A stretch of 54,167 bases of DNA from Flammeovirga sp. EKP202 (lineage in GTDB: Bacteria > Bacteroidota > Bacteroidia > Cytophagales > Flammeovirgaceae). The stretch is taken from NCBI RefSeq assembly GCF_014534745.1, contig NZ_JACVVP010000051.1, positions 1 through 54,167 on the forward strand, read 5' to 3'. The notes below the pieces were generated by a model. The model was given only the letters and a program-made list of their open reading frames with translations. It had not been told where the DNA came from and did no database searches. This document shows positions 27,837 to 36,533 of this stretch, piece by piece. The position numbers were made by a program, and so were the translations under genes. The stretch's first letter is position 1, and the number at the start of each line of letters is the position of its first letter.

Positions 27837-28865
27837 ATGAAAACGATAATTTTAAATAAACCTGGTGAGTTTGAAGTAAGTGAGATGGAACGTCCACAAG
27901 AAACTTTAAACGCAGGAGAAGCTTTAGTAAAAGTACACAGAATTGGTATTTGCGGTACTGACTTACACGCTTACACTGGTAAGCAGCCTTTCTTTACTTA
28001 TCCTAGAATTTTAGGTCATGAGTTGGGAGTAGAAGTCATCAAAATCGCCGATGATGTTACAAATGTGGAAGTGGGTGATAAGTGTTCGGTAGAGCCTTAT
28101 TTCAATAAAACACAAGATCACGCTGTAGAAAGAGGTTTTACAAACTGCGGTGAAAATATCTCAGTATTTGGTGTGCATGAAGACGGCGGAATGAGAGAGT
28201 ATTTCAAGATTCCAGCACAATACCTACACGTTTCCAAAAAACTAAGTTATGATCAATTGGCATTAGTGGAGACATTGAGTATTGGTTGTCACGCTGTAAA
28301 TAGAGCAAGAGTAAATGCAGATGATACAGTAGTTGTAATTGGTGCAGGTCCTATCGGAATGGGAGCTTGTCAGTTTGCGATGGCAGCAGGAGCAAAAACA
28401 GTCATGATGGATATCAATCAAAGCCGTTTAGATTTCTGCGACAAGCATATCAAAGTAGATGGTACTGTAGAAGTACATCAAGAGGTAGCTGAGACAGAAA
28501 AAAGAATCCGTGCTCAGTTTGATGGTAATCTTCCAACAGTGGTGATTGATGCTACAGGTAATAAGCATTCAATGGCCAATACATTACAATTTACAGCGGC
28601 AGCAGGTCGTATAGTATTTGTAGGTTTATTTCCAGGTGACTTCTCTTTCCACGATCCTTATTTCCACAAAAAGGAATTAACAATCATGGCAAGTAGAAAC
28701 TCATTGCCATCTGATTTCGATCAAATCATAGAAATGATCGAAAAAAATCAAATCGACACAAATCCTTGGATTACACATAAGGTGTTATTCACAGAAATAG
28801 CAGGTCATTTTGATAGCTGGTTAAAGCCGGAAACAGGAGTGATCAAAGCAATGTTAACACTATAA
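27837..28865 (+). CDS. Zinc alcohol dehydrogenase, probable L-galactonate 5-dehydrogenase
   Basis: A 342-residue medium-chain dehydrogenase. The catalytic zinc ligands Cys39 and His61-Glu62 lie in GICGTDLHAYTGKQPFFTYPRILGHE, which is strikingly like E. coli YjjN/LgoD, the L-galactonate oxidoreductase that makes D-tagaturonate. The Rossmann motif VVIGAGPIGMGACQFA lies near residues 166-181. The structural-zinc cysteine cluster of classic ADHs appears absent or reduced. It lies 5 bases after the aldo/keto reductase gene and before the transporter. The inferred reaction is L-galactonate plus NAD+ to D-tagaturonate. Confidence 0.75.
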   Translation: MKTIILNKPGEFEVSEMERPQETLNAGEALVKVHRIGICGTDLHAYTGKQPFFTYPRILGHELGVEVIKIADDVTNVEVGDKCSVEPYFNKTQDHAVERGFTNCGENISVFGVHEDGGMREYFKIPAQYLHVSKKLSYDQLALVETLSIGCHAVNRARVNADDTVVVIGAGPIGMGACQFAMAAGAKTVMMDINQSRLDFCDKHIKVDGTVEVHQEVAETEKRIRAQFDGNLPTVVIDATGNKHSMANTLQFTAAAGRIVFVGLFPGDFSFHDPYFHKKELTIMASRNSLPSDFDQIIEMIEKNQIDTNPWITHKVLFTEIAGHFDSWLKPETGVIKAMLTL

Positions 28866-28954
28866 TTTGGTGAAGAGGTATGAGGAGTTTATTACTCTTC
28901 CCTCATACCTCTTCCTTCTTCCCTCAACATACACACACACATAATTTACTAACA

Positions 28955-30313
28955 ATGAGCAATATTACAGTTGATGATATCGATTTAAAGAAGAAAGACG
29001 AACAAGGAGAGCATCCTGTTCCTTCATCTGACAATCAGAAAGTTATTGAGAAAAAATATTTTATCCCTTTTGTGTTGATTACAAGTTTATTCGCACTATG
29101 GGGATTTGCAAATGATATCACCAATCCAATGGTGTCAGCCTTTAAAACGGTGATGGAAATTTCCAATTTTAAAGCATCATTTGTACAATTTGCCTTTTAT
29201 GGCGGTTACTTTACGATGGCATTGCCAGCAGCAATTCTTATCAAAAAGTACTCTTACAAGAAAGTGATTTTATTTGGTATGGCATTGTATGCTATTGGAG
29301 CACTATTGTTTTATCCAGCAGCACAATTCCAAATGTTTGGTTTCTTCTTAGCTTCGTATTATATCCTGACTTTTGGATTAGCATTTTTAGAAACTACAGC
29401 CAACCCTTTGATTCTTTCATTGGGTTCAAAAGAGACTTCAACACGAAGATTAAACTTAGCACAGTCTTTCAACCCTATCGGATCTTTGACGGGGATGTTT
29501 GTAGCACAACAGTTTATCCTTTCAAAACTTAACTCAGCAGAGAAAGCAGCAGATGGAAGCTTGGTTTATTCAACCTTGCCTGAAACGGAGAAAGCGATCA
29601 TTAGAGCACATGATTTAATGGTCATTCGAGATCCTTATGTGATGCTTGGACTAGTGGTAATTGCAGTAGCAGTAGTGATTGCAGTAACTAAAATTCCGGT
29701 AACGAATGAGAAGGATAAGAACTTCAGTTTAGCAGAAACATTAGAACGTTTGCTTTTCAATGTGACTTACAGAGAAGGTGTGGTAGCTCAGATTTTTTAT
29801 GTAGGAGCACAGATCATGTGTTGGACTTTCATTATCCAGTATGCAGAAAACATTGGATATACTAAAGCAGAGGCACAGTCTTTTAATATTATCGCCATGG
29901 TACTTTTCTTATCCGGTCGATTTATAGCAACCATCTTAATGCGTTTTGTAAAAGCATCTATGTTATTGGCAGTGTTTGCATTGGGAGGCATTGGAATGAT
30001 GACAGTAACCATTTTTGTAGGAGGAGATATTGGTTTATACGCCTTGATTGGAACTTCTATTTTCATGTCATTAATGTTCCCTACCATTTACGGTATTGCT
30101 TTAGAAGGCTTGGATAAAGATGCAGAGTTTGGAGCTGCTGGTTTAGTAATGGCCATTGTAGGAGGAGCATTGATGCCACCATTACAAGGAGCTATTATTG
30201 ATAGCGGAGAGATCATGGGATTACCAGCCGTAAACGTTTCATTCGGTTTACCATTAATTTGTTTCTGTGTCATTGCAGTGTTTGGCTACAGAAGATTTTT
30301 AACGACGAAATAA
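28955..30313 (+). CDS. fucP: FucP-type MFS sugar:proton symporter
   Basis: A 452-residue inner-membrane transporter of the FHS family (L-fucose permease). About 12 helices follow an N-terminal cytoplasmic stretch of some 40 residues. SLFALWGFANDITNPMVSAF and the ETTANPLILSLG and AQSFNPIGSLTG motifs are typical of FucP. I prefer the ATG at 28955 (MSNITVDDID) over an upstream in-frame start at 28880, because the upstream 25 residues are low-complexity and unlike the family. L-fucose and L-galactose differ only at C6, so import of L-galactose is the likely role here. It is placed mid-operon. Confidence 0.85.
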   Translation: MSNITVDDIDLKKKDEQGEHPVPSSDNQKVIEKKYFIPFVLITSLFALWGFANDITNPMVSAFKTVMEISNFKASFVQFAFYGGYFTMALPAAILIKKYSYKKVILFGMALYAIGALLFYPAAQFQMFGFFLASYYILTFGLAFLETTANPLILSLGSKETSTRRLNLAQSFNPIGSLTGMFVAQQFILSKLNSAEKAADGSLVYSTLPETEKAIIRAHDLMVIRDPYVMLGLVVIAVAVVIAVTKIPVTNEKDKNFSLAETLERLLFNVTYREGVVAQIFYVGAQIMCWTFIIQYAENIGYTKAEAQSFNIIAMVLFLSGRFIATILMRFVKASMLLAVFALGGIGMMTVTIFVGGDIGLYALIGTSIFMSLMFPTIYGIALEGLDKDAEFGAAGLVMAIVGGALMPPLQGAIIDSGEIMGLPAVNVSFGLPLICFCVIAVFGYRRFLTTK

Positions 30314-30322
30314 GCATTGAAG

Positions 30323-30739
30323 ATGCAGTTCAAAAGATATTGTAAAACGCTTTCATTAGCGAACGACCCTTCTTTGATTGAAGATTATAAAAAAGTACAT
30401 GCTAAAGGACAAGCATGGAAAGAAATCACTGAAGGCATGAAAGAAGTAGGTATTCTTGATATGGAAATTTATCTCCACAAAAATCAGTTATTCATGATTA
30501 TGGATACAGTGGCAGATTTTGACCATGAGGCAAGAATGAAGGAATTGGCTACGAAACCAAGACAATCGGAATGGGAAACTTTTGTGTCCCGTTTTCAAGT
30601 AGCCGATGCCGATGCGGATGCAGATAGTAAGTGGGAATTAATGGAACGTATCTATGAGATCGAACAGGAAGAAGACTACGATGCATTGGCAGGGCAAGTG
30701 AAAGAAATTTCTAAACTCCAACAAACACAAGAGGCATAA
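30323..30739 (+). CDS. L-rhamnose mutarotase-family protein (DUF718)
   Basis: About 138 residues, with the compact dimeric alpha/beta fold of RhaM-type aldose mutarotases. FKRYCKTLSLANDP, YKKVHAKGQAW with its histidine, MEIYLHKNQLFMIMDT and PRQSEWETF are the family landmarks. I use the ATG at 30323; a TTG at 30317 is possible. The enzyme interconverts sugar anomers and would supply the form used by the dehydrogenase. Odd detail: residues around 95-101 are Ala-Asp repeats encoded by four GCNGAT hexamers (30602-30625). The gene lies 9 bases after the permease and 2 bases before the aldolase. Confidence 0.8.
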   Translation: MQFKRYCKTLSLANDPSLIEDYKKVHAKGQAWKEITEGMKEVGILDMEIYLHKNQLFMIMDTVADFDHEARMKELATKPRQSEWETFVSRFQVADADADADSKWELMERIYEIEQEEDYDALAGQVKEISKLQQTQEA

Positions 30740-30741
30740 TC

Positions 30742-31425
30742 ATGGCAAAGTTCTCAAGAATTGAGGTGGTTTCTAAGATGAAATCCACAGTTATTGTTCC
30801 AGTATTTTACAACAGTGATCTAACTACTACTTTAGAAGTAATTAGCACGGCTTATAAAGCTGGAATTAGAGTTTTTGAATTTACAAATAGAGGGGAGCAA
30901 GCAGATCAAATCTTCATTGAATTGATCAAAGTAGTAAGAGCAGAGTTTCCTGATATGGCTGTAGGAATTGGATCTATCGTAGACGAATTTACAGCAGCTA
31001 TCTTCATTCAAAACGGAGCGGACTTTATCGTTTCACCTTTATTCAATCCTGAAATTGGTAAAATTTGTAACCGAAGAAAAATTGCTTGGTTCCCAGGTTG
31101 TACCACAGTTTCAGAAGTTTCTAATGCCCATGAATGTGGTGCTGAGGTGGTGAAAATTTTCCCAGCAAATTCATTTGATGCCAAAGGTTTTATAAAAGGA
31201 GTCAAAGCCCCAATGCCTTGGACAGATGTGATGCCAACAGGTGGTGTTTCACCAACAATCGAAGACATTAAAAGCTGGCTAGATGTAGGAGTAAGTTGTG
31301 TAGGTATTGGTGACAAGCTATTAGTGAAAGCTGATGCGGGTTACGATTACGAAGCAACCTATGAACGTTTACAATCACTAATGGAGTTTGTAGCAGACTA
31401 CAAAGAAGGAACAGTAGCAGTATAA
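30742..31425 (+). CDS. eda: 2-dehydro-3-deoxy-phosphogluconate (KDPG) aldolase
   Basis: A 227-residue class I aldolase of the KDPG/KHG family. The Schiff-base lysine lies in GAEVVKIFPAN, followed by the phosphate-binding stretch VMPTGGVSP. It cleaves KDPG to pyruvate and glyceraldehyde 3-phosphate and is the last step of the galacturonate/L-galactonate branch. It is translationally close to the mutarotase gene (2-base gap). A 296-base gap holding a repeat follows before altronate dehydratase. Confidence 0.88.
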   Translation: MAKFSRIEVVSKMKSTVIVPVFYNSDLTTTLEVISTAYKAGIRVFEFTNRGEQADQIFIELIKVVRAEFPDMAVGIGSIVDEFTAAIFIQNGADFIVSPLFNPEIGKICNRRKIAWFPGCTTVSEVSNAHECGAEVVKIFPANSFDAKGFIKGVKAPMPWTDVMPTGGVSPTIEDIKSWLDVGVSCVGIGDKLLVKADAGYDYEATYERLQSLMEFVADYKEGTVAV

Positions 31426-31721
31426 TCAAAATTATAAAATAGTTCCTGTGTTTTAAAATACTGGTTTCCCTGGCCTTGAAGGGAAAAGCGTTAAGAAATT
31501 CATGAAGTGAACCGTTAAAAAATCTTCATTTGTTTGAGCAAAGCGAGTCTGAAGATTTTAGGTGAATGAAAGGAATTTTAGCTTTTGACTTCACCGCCTA
31601 GATTTTTTTGCTTCGTTTTTTCATCAATGGAAAAAATGAAGAGGAAAATAAGGGTGAAAGAAGATATTAAAAATCTGAGGTACTCTTTTTTGAAGAGTAT
31701 ACTAATTAAGTTTAAAAGACG
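31426..31721. repeat. Intergenic gap holding the third copy of the repeat core
   Basis: From about 31470 to 31660 the sequence matches the inner part of the element at 19067-19494, with CCTGGCCTTGAAGGG, then GAAGTGAACCGTTAAAA, then the hairpin 31519-31528/31550-31559 with conserved loop words TTGTTTGAGC and AGCGAGT, and later TTTTTGCTTCGTTTTTTCATCAATGG. It has no terminal inverted repeats like those of copies 1 and 2. A short hairpin (31681-31699) precedes the next gene. The repeat interrupts the operon but has no terminator T tract. Confidence 0.65.
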
Positions 31722-33371
31722 ATGAATAAAGTATTAATGGTTCACCCTACAGACAACGTAATGGTGGCATTGAAAGATTTAGAAGCATCTGAAGAAATAA
31801 ATTTTGAAGGTCAACACCTTACAACGGTAGGTCCAGTGAAGAGCAAGCACAAATTTGCTTTAAAGGATTTTGCGAAAGGTGATGAAGTATATATGTATGG
31901 TGTTTTAGTAGGAAAAGCAACTCAGTCGATTAAAAAGGGCGAAGCAATGACTACTGAAAATGTAAAACATGCGGCTAGTGATGTGGTAGTAAGAGAGCGT
32001 AAAACAGATTGGGTAAAGCCAGATGTTTCTGCTTTTGAAAACAGAACCTTTATGGGTTATCACAGAACAGACGGACAAATAGGTACACAAAACATGTGGT
32101 TAGTGGTACCATTGGTATTCTGTGAGAATAGAAATGTTTTAGCTGCCAAAGAGATTTTAGAAGAAAAACTAGGGTATTCAAAAGGTAGAGATTACGATTT
32201 GGATATCGATGGTTTATTACAAAAAATAGAAAACGGAGCAGACAGCAATGGATTGATTGATGAAGACATCGTGATTCCATTAGCAGAGCAAAAGAAAAAC
32301 CGTGCTTTTAAAAATGTAGACGGGATTAAGTTCTTATTACATGATGGCGGTTGTGGCGGTATTCGTCAAGATTCTGATACGCTTTGCCAGCTGTTGGCAG
32401 GTTACCTCAACAATCCTAACGTTGCAGGAGCCACATTCTTAAGTTTAGGTTGCCAAAATGCACAGGTAGAAATTTTACAGGATGCCATTAAAAAGGTGAA
32501 TCCAAAATTTGATAAACCAGTGTATTACGTTGAGCAACAAAAGAGTTCATCCGAAACAGACTTCATTTCTAATATTGTCAAATACACGATGGCAGGGTTG
32601 GTAGAGGCCAACAAAGTAGAACGTCAAGAAGCACCAATTTCAGCACTTCGTTTAGGTTTAGAATGCGGTGGTTCAGATGGTTTCTCAGGCATTTCCGCCA
32701 ATCCTGTAATTGGGTATGTTTCAGACATGTTAGTAGCGCTAGGTGCAATTCCAATTTTAGCAGAATTTCCTGAATTAAACGGTGTGGAGCAAAGCCTTAC
32801 CGACCGTTGTGTAGAAGAGAAAGATGCTCAACGTTTTGTAGACCTTATGGCTATTTACAAACACAGAGCAGAGGCAGTAGGATCAGGTTTTGATGCAAAC
32901 CCTTCTCCAGGTAATATCAAAGACGGTTTGATTACTGATGCCATGAAATCAGCTGGAGCAGCTAAAAAAGGAGGATCCTCTCCAATCGTTGAAGTATTGG
33001 ACTATACGGAACAAGTAACGAAGAAAGGGCTGAACCTACTTTGCACACCAGGTAATGATGTAGAGTCAACAACCGCTTTAGCAGGGTCAGGAGCAACTTT
33101 GATCACATTTAGTACTGGATTAGGAACACCAACAGGTAACCCAATTACTCCAGTAATCAAAGTGTCATCCAATTCGATTTTAGCAGAACGTATGAAAGAC
33201 ATTATTGACTTTGATACAGGATCAGTGATTACAGGAGAAGATACAATTGCCACGAAAGCAGCAAAAATGTTAGACTACCTTCTAGAGGTAGCAAGTGGGC
33301 AACTTGAAACCAATTCTATGAGAATGCGTCACGATGACTTTATTCCATGGAAGAGAGGAATCTCATTATAA
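31722..33371 (+). CDS. uxaA: D-altronate dehydratase (UxaA family)
   Basis: A 549-residue full-length UxaA. An N-terminal SAF-like domain (about 1-95) leads into the catalytic domain, with NRTFMGYHRTDGQIGTQNMW, the cysteine-bearing LHDGGCGGIRQDSD, and LECGGSDGFSGISANP. It removes water from D-altronate to give 2-keto-3-deoxygluconate, using iron or manganese. UxaA homologues also dehydrate L-fuconate or L-galactonate in other bacteria, but the tagaturonate reductase gene downstream supports altronate. It lies after the repeat-bearing gap and probably remains in the operon. Confidence 0.9.
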   Translation: MNKVLMVHPTDNVMVALKDLEASEEINFEGQHLTTVGPVKSKHKFALKDFAKGDEVYMYGVLVGKATQSIKKGEAMTTENVKHAASDVVVRERKTDWVKPDVSAFENRTFMGYHRTDGQIGTQNMWLVVPLVFCENRNVLAAKEILEEKLGYSKGRDYDLDIDGLLQKIENGADSNGLIDEDIVIPLAEQKKNRAFKNVDGIKFLLHDGGCGGIRQDSDTLCQLLAGYLNNPNVAGATFLSLGCQNAQVEILQDAIKKVNPKFDKPVYYVEQQKSSSETDFISNIVKYTMAGLVEANKVERQEAPISALRLGLECGGSDGFSGISANPVIGYVSDMLVALGAIPILAEFPELNGVEQSLTDRCVEEKDAQRFVDLMAIYKHRAEAVGSGFDANPSPGNIKDGLITDAMKSAGAAKKGGSSPIVEVLDYTEQVTKKGLNLLCTPGNDVESTTALAGSGATLITFSTGLGTPTGNPITPVIKVSSNSILAERMKDIIDFDTGSVITGEDTIATKAAKMLDYLLEVASGQLETNSMRMRHDDFIPWKRGISL

Positions 33372-33627
33372 AATATCAATTGTGATACCCCCATATCGCA
33401 AGTGTTATGTCGTTGTGCACTTGTGATTGGGTATTGGAGAAGTTACCCGACTTTGAAATCAAACCAATTTCGAAACAAGGAATTTATCATTGCACCAGAT
33501 TTTTATAAGTTGGGGCGCTTCTCTGATACTTTTTCAATAGCATTTATACGATAACACTAATCATCAGTCGAGTAAAACTTCATTTTAAAGTTTACAGTTC
33601 GATTTGATTAAAAAAAGAGCAATAGCC
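33372..33627. other. Gap between uxaA and uxaB
   Basis: A 256-base non-coding stretch. No hairpin terminator or strong promoter box is obvious, so read-through from uxaA is likely. Confidence 0.3.
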
Positions 33628-35064
33628 ATGAAACTAAATAGAACAACAGCAATAGTAAATCCTCGCCCAATTAAAGTAGTACAATTCGGTGAAGGTAACT
33701 TTTTAAGAGCATTTATTGATTGGATGATTCATGAAATGAACGTACAATCTGATTTTGATGCGGGTGTAGCCGTAGTACAACCTATTCCTCAAGGTTTAGG
33801 TGAGCTTTTAGCTTCACAAGATGGTTTATATCATTTATTATTAAATGGTATTGAGAAAGGTGAATTGATCAACAAACAAATGTTGGTGGATTGTATACAA
33901 GAAGTGATTAATCCTTATGAGGACTTTGATGCTTACTTAAAATTAGCTGAAGTTGAAACATTACAGTTTGTCTTCTCAAACACTACAGAAGCAGGTATTG
34001 TTTATAAAGAAGGAGATCAGTTAGAGAACCTTCAAGAGAGTTTTCCTGGTAAATTAACAGCATTTTTATACCGTAGATTTACACATTTCAAGGGGGCTGA
34101 AGACAAAGGTTTAATTATCTTACCTTGCGAATTGATTGATAAAAACGGTGTCAAATTACAAGAAATTATCCTTCAGTATGCGAAGGATTGGAACTTAGGT
34201 GATGATTTCGTGGCATGGGTAAAAGAAGCTTGTACATTCTACAATACTTTAGTGGATAGAATTGTACCAGGTTATCCAAAAGATAGAATTGAAGAAATTC
34301 AGAAAGACCTTGGTTTTGAAGATCAATTAGTGGTAGAAGGTGAGCAGTTCCATTTATTTGTATTGGAAGGTGATCAGAAAATCAAGGAAGTTTTACCTTT
34401 CGAGAAAGCAGGTTTAAATATCGTTGTTACAGACAACCAAGCCCCATATAGAGAGCGTAAGGTTAGAATCTTAAATGGTGCACATACTTTAATGGTGCCA
34501 GTTGGTTTATTAGCCGGAATTGAAACGGTAAGAGAAAACCTAGAAAACGAAACAGTTTCTAGATTCATTAATACTTGCCTTACAGAAGAAATTATTCCTT
34601 CTCTTCCTCCTGCAGATGGATTGGTAGAGTTCAAGGATGATGTACTGGATCGTTTCAGAAATCCATTCATCAAACATTACTTAAAGAGCATTTCATTAAA
34701 CTCTTTCCCTAAATTCAAGACAAGAGTTTTACCATCAATTCTTAGTTTCTATAATGAAAAAGGAAGAGTGCCTAAGCATTTATTAATGTCATTTGCTGCA
34801 TTGATCAAACTCTATGCTCCAAGCGATGATTTCCAACCCGTAGACAATGCTGATGTATTGGAATTGTTGAGCAATGTATGGGCGAAATACGAAACAAAAG
34901 AGATCTCATTAGAAGAAGTGGTACAACAAGTATTGGCTTACAATACGCTTTGGGATCAAGATCTAAACGACATTCCTCAATTACATGAAGGCGTTGCACA
35001 TTATCTTCAAGCTATTTTGAATGATGGAGTAACGACTTTATTGGAAAGCGAACTATACGTTTAA
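33628..35064 (+). CDS. uxaB: Tagaturonate reductase (UxaB, mannitol dehydrogenase family)
   Basis: A 478-residue NAD-dependent reductase of the long-chain mannitol dehydrogenase family. The N-terminal Rossmann segment VVQFGEGNFLRAFIDWMIHEMN and VFSNTTEAGI are typical of UxaB, and the catalytic region contains APYRERKVRILNGAHTLMVP. I prefer the ATG at 33628 over the TTG at 33604. It reduces D-tagaturonate to D-altronate, the substrate of UxaA. A uronate isomerase (UxaC), which would make tagaturonate from galacturonate, is absent from the window, so the upstream source is probably L-galactonate. Confidence 0.88.
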   Translation: MKLNRTTAIVNPRPIKVVQFGEGNFLRAFIDWMIHEMNVQSDFDAGVAVVQPIPQGLGELLASQDGLYHLLLNGIEKGELINKQMLVDCIQEVINPYEDFDAYLKLAEVETLQFVFSNTTEAGIVYKEGDQLENLQESFPGKLTAFLYRRFTHFKGAEDKGLIILPCELIDKNGVKLQEIILQYAKDWNLGDDFVAWVKEACTFYNTLVDRIVPGYPKDRIEEIQKDLGFEDQLVVEGEQFHLFVLEGDQKIKEVLPFEKAGLNIVVTDNQAPYRERKVRILNGAHTLMVPVGLLAGIETVRENLENETVSRFINTCLTEEIIPSLPPADGLVEFKDDVLDRFRNPFIKHYLKSISLNSFPKFKTRVLPSILSFYNEKGRVPKHLLMSFAALIKLYAPSDDFQPVDNADVLELLSNVWAKYETKEISLEEVVQQVLAYNTLWDQDLNDIPQLHEGVAHYLQAILNDGVTTLLESELYV

Positions 35065-35157
35065 AAGTGAATAGTGGTGTGATATGTAGGGATGAGATAA
35101 GAGTTAATTGTCGCTTAGCTCATCCCTCATGTGTGTACTACTTTACATTTTAGAATT

Positions 35158-36165
35158 ATGAAAAAACATAAAATCATAACCTTAGGTGAAATCTTAATGC
35201 GACTTTCACCTATTCGACATAAAAGGTTTGGTCAGACTACCGAGTATGAAACGTATTATGGTGGAGCTGAACTAAACGTAGCTTCTTCATTGGGGAATTA
35301 CGGCATGGACGTGAGTATGGTATCGGTTTTACCTCAACACGATATTGCTGATGATGCACTCATGCACATGCGAAAGTTTGGTATTGATACAACCAATGTT
35401 CTTCGTGCAGAAGGCCGTTTAGGTCTTTATTTTGTGGAAGCACCTTCCATGCAAAGAGGAGGTAAAGTGATTTACGATAGAGCAGATAGTGTTTTTACAC
35501 AAGCCGAAGTAGATACTTTTGACTGGGACGCTATTTTCGAAGGAACTACTTGGTTTCACTGGAGCGGTATTACTCCAGCCGTTTCTGAAAGTGCTGCATT
35601 GATTACGGCCAAGGCATTAGAAGTGGCAGAAGCAAAGGGTTTAAAAGTTTCTATGGATTACAACTATAGAGCAAAGCTTTGGCAATGGGGTAAAAGCCAT
35701 GAAGAAGTGATGCCTGCTTTGATGGAGAAATGCCATGTGATGTCGGGTATTCACCCTGATGTTGATGTTTTAAATGAAGAGGTCACGGATTTGGATTTTG
35801 CCCTTTCAGGTAAAGCAATGATGGAAAAATATCCCAATTGCGAAGTAGTAGTTTTCTCATCAAGAGGAGTCAAATCTGCCAATCATCATACGTGGGCAGG
35901 GGCTTTGTTTGATGGTGAGAAAGTATATAGAACTAAGAAATACGAATTAAGCCATATTGTAGATAGAGTAGGAGGAGGAGATGCTTTTATGGCTGGCGTA
36001 ATTTACGGACTACATGCTTTTGAAGGAGATTTCCAACAATGTATAGATTTTGCTACAGCAGCTTCAGCATTTAAACATGGCATTGATGGAGACTTTAATG
36101 CCGTTAAAAAAGAAGAAGTAATGCAAATGATTTCTTCGGCTGACTTTTCTAAAGTAGACAGATAA
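35158..36165 (+). CDS. kdgK: 2-keto-3-deoxygluconate kinase (PfkB family)
   Basis: A 335-residue PfkB-type sugar kinase. The N-terminal KIITLGEILMRLSP and GGAELNVASSLGNYG form the substrate side, and the C-terminal DRVGGGDAFMAGVIYGLH carries the anion hole and catalytic aspartate. It fits KDG kinase, giving KDPG for the aldolase at 30742. The ATG at 35158 matches the family start; an upstream GTG at 35131 gives a poor extension. It is 93 bases after uxaB. A perfect 11-base-arm hairpin follows at 36170-36211. Confidence 0.85.
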   Translation: MKKHKIITLGEILMRLSPIRHKRFGQTTEYETYYGGAELNVASSLGNYGMDVSMVSVLPQHDIADDALMHMRKFGIDTTNVLRAEGRLGLYFVEAPSMQRGGKVIYDRADSVFTQAEVDTFDWDAIFEGTTWFHWSGITPAVSESAALITAKALEVAEAKGLKVSMDYNYRAKLWQWGKSHEEVMPALMEKCHVMSGIHPDVDVLNEEVTDLDFALSGKAMMEKYPNCEVVVFSSRGVKSANHHTWAGALFDGEKVYRTKKYELSHIVDRVGGGDAFMAGVIYGLHAFEGDFQQCIDFATAASAFKHGIDGDFNAVKKEEVMQMISSADFSKVDR

Positions 36166-36169
36166 AATA

Positions 36170-36211
36170 TTCCTCAATAGTACATTACATAAAGCATGTG
36201 CTATTGAGGAA
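36170..36211 (+). terminator. Hairpin after kdgK, possible terminator
   Basis: Arms TTCCTCAATAG (36170-36180) and CTATTGAGGAA (36201-36211) are perfectly complementary. No long T tract follows, so it may be an attenuator or mRNA 3'-end stabiliser rather than a strong terminator. Confidence 0.5.
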
Positions 36212-36533
36212 AATCATAAATATAGATCTAAAATAATCGGGGAAATGATCATGAATCTCCGGTTAGATTGGATCAAAAAGTACTCAGGATGTAAAAGGAT
36301 GGACAGTGTAGTGAAGTACTTTAAAGAAATGGAATGAAGTACAAAGTCAAAAATGAATTATAGTTAATTCTAATTTATTTTTTGTGAGTACAACACTAAA
36401 AAACGTATTAATAGTGGTTCTATTGAAAGTTTTTTGAAGGAAGTAATCGCAAAATATTGAATAGAATTAGTATTAGATAATTTTGAATTTGTACTGATAA
36501 TAAATTAAGTGGCACTTAACCTCAATATTACTT
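36212..36533. other. Intergenic region upstream of the sulfatase
   Basis: About 320 bases with no ORF. It probably carries a separate promoter for the sulfatase, but no clear -33/-7 pair is visible. Confidence 0.35.

Noticed and set aside
28880-28954. N-terminal extension of the FucP-type permease
   Set aside because: The 25 extra residues come from a low-complexity stretch with an ACACAC run and have no counterpart in the family; the ATG at 28955 gives the normal length.
30317-30322. TTG start two codons upstream of the mutarotase ATG
   Set aside because: The ATG at 30323 matches the conserved family N terminus; the TTG adds only two residues.
25947-36165. Reading the operon as an L-fucose pathway
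   Set aside because: FucP, the lactonase and mutarotase fit L-fucose, but KDG kinase, KDPG aldolase and tagaturonate reductase need a C6 hydroxyl. L-galactose explains all genes.
25947-36165. Reading the operon as galacturonate (pectin) catabolism
   Set aside because: UxaA, UxaB, KdgK and Eda would fit, but UxaC is absent and there are no pectinases; the lactonase and two dehydrogenases would have no role.
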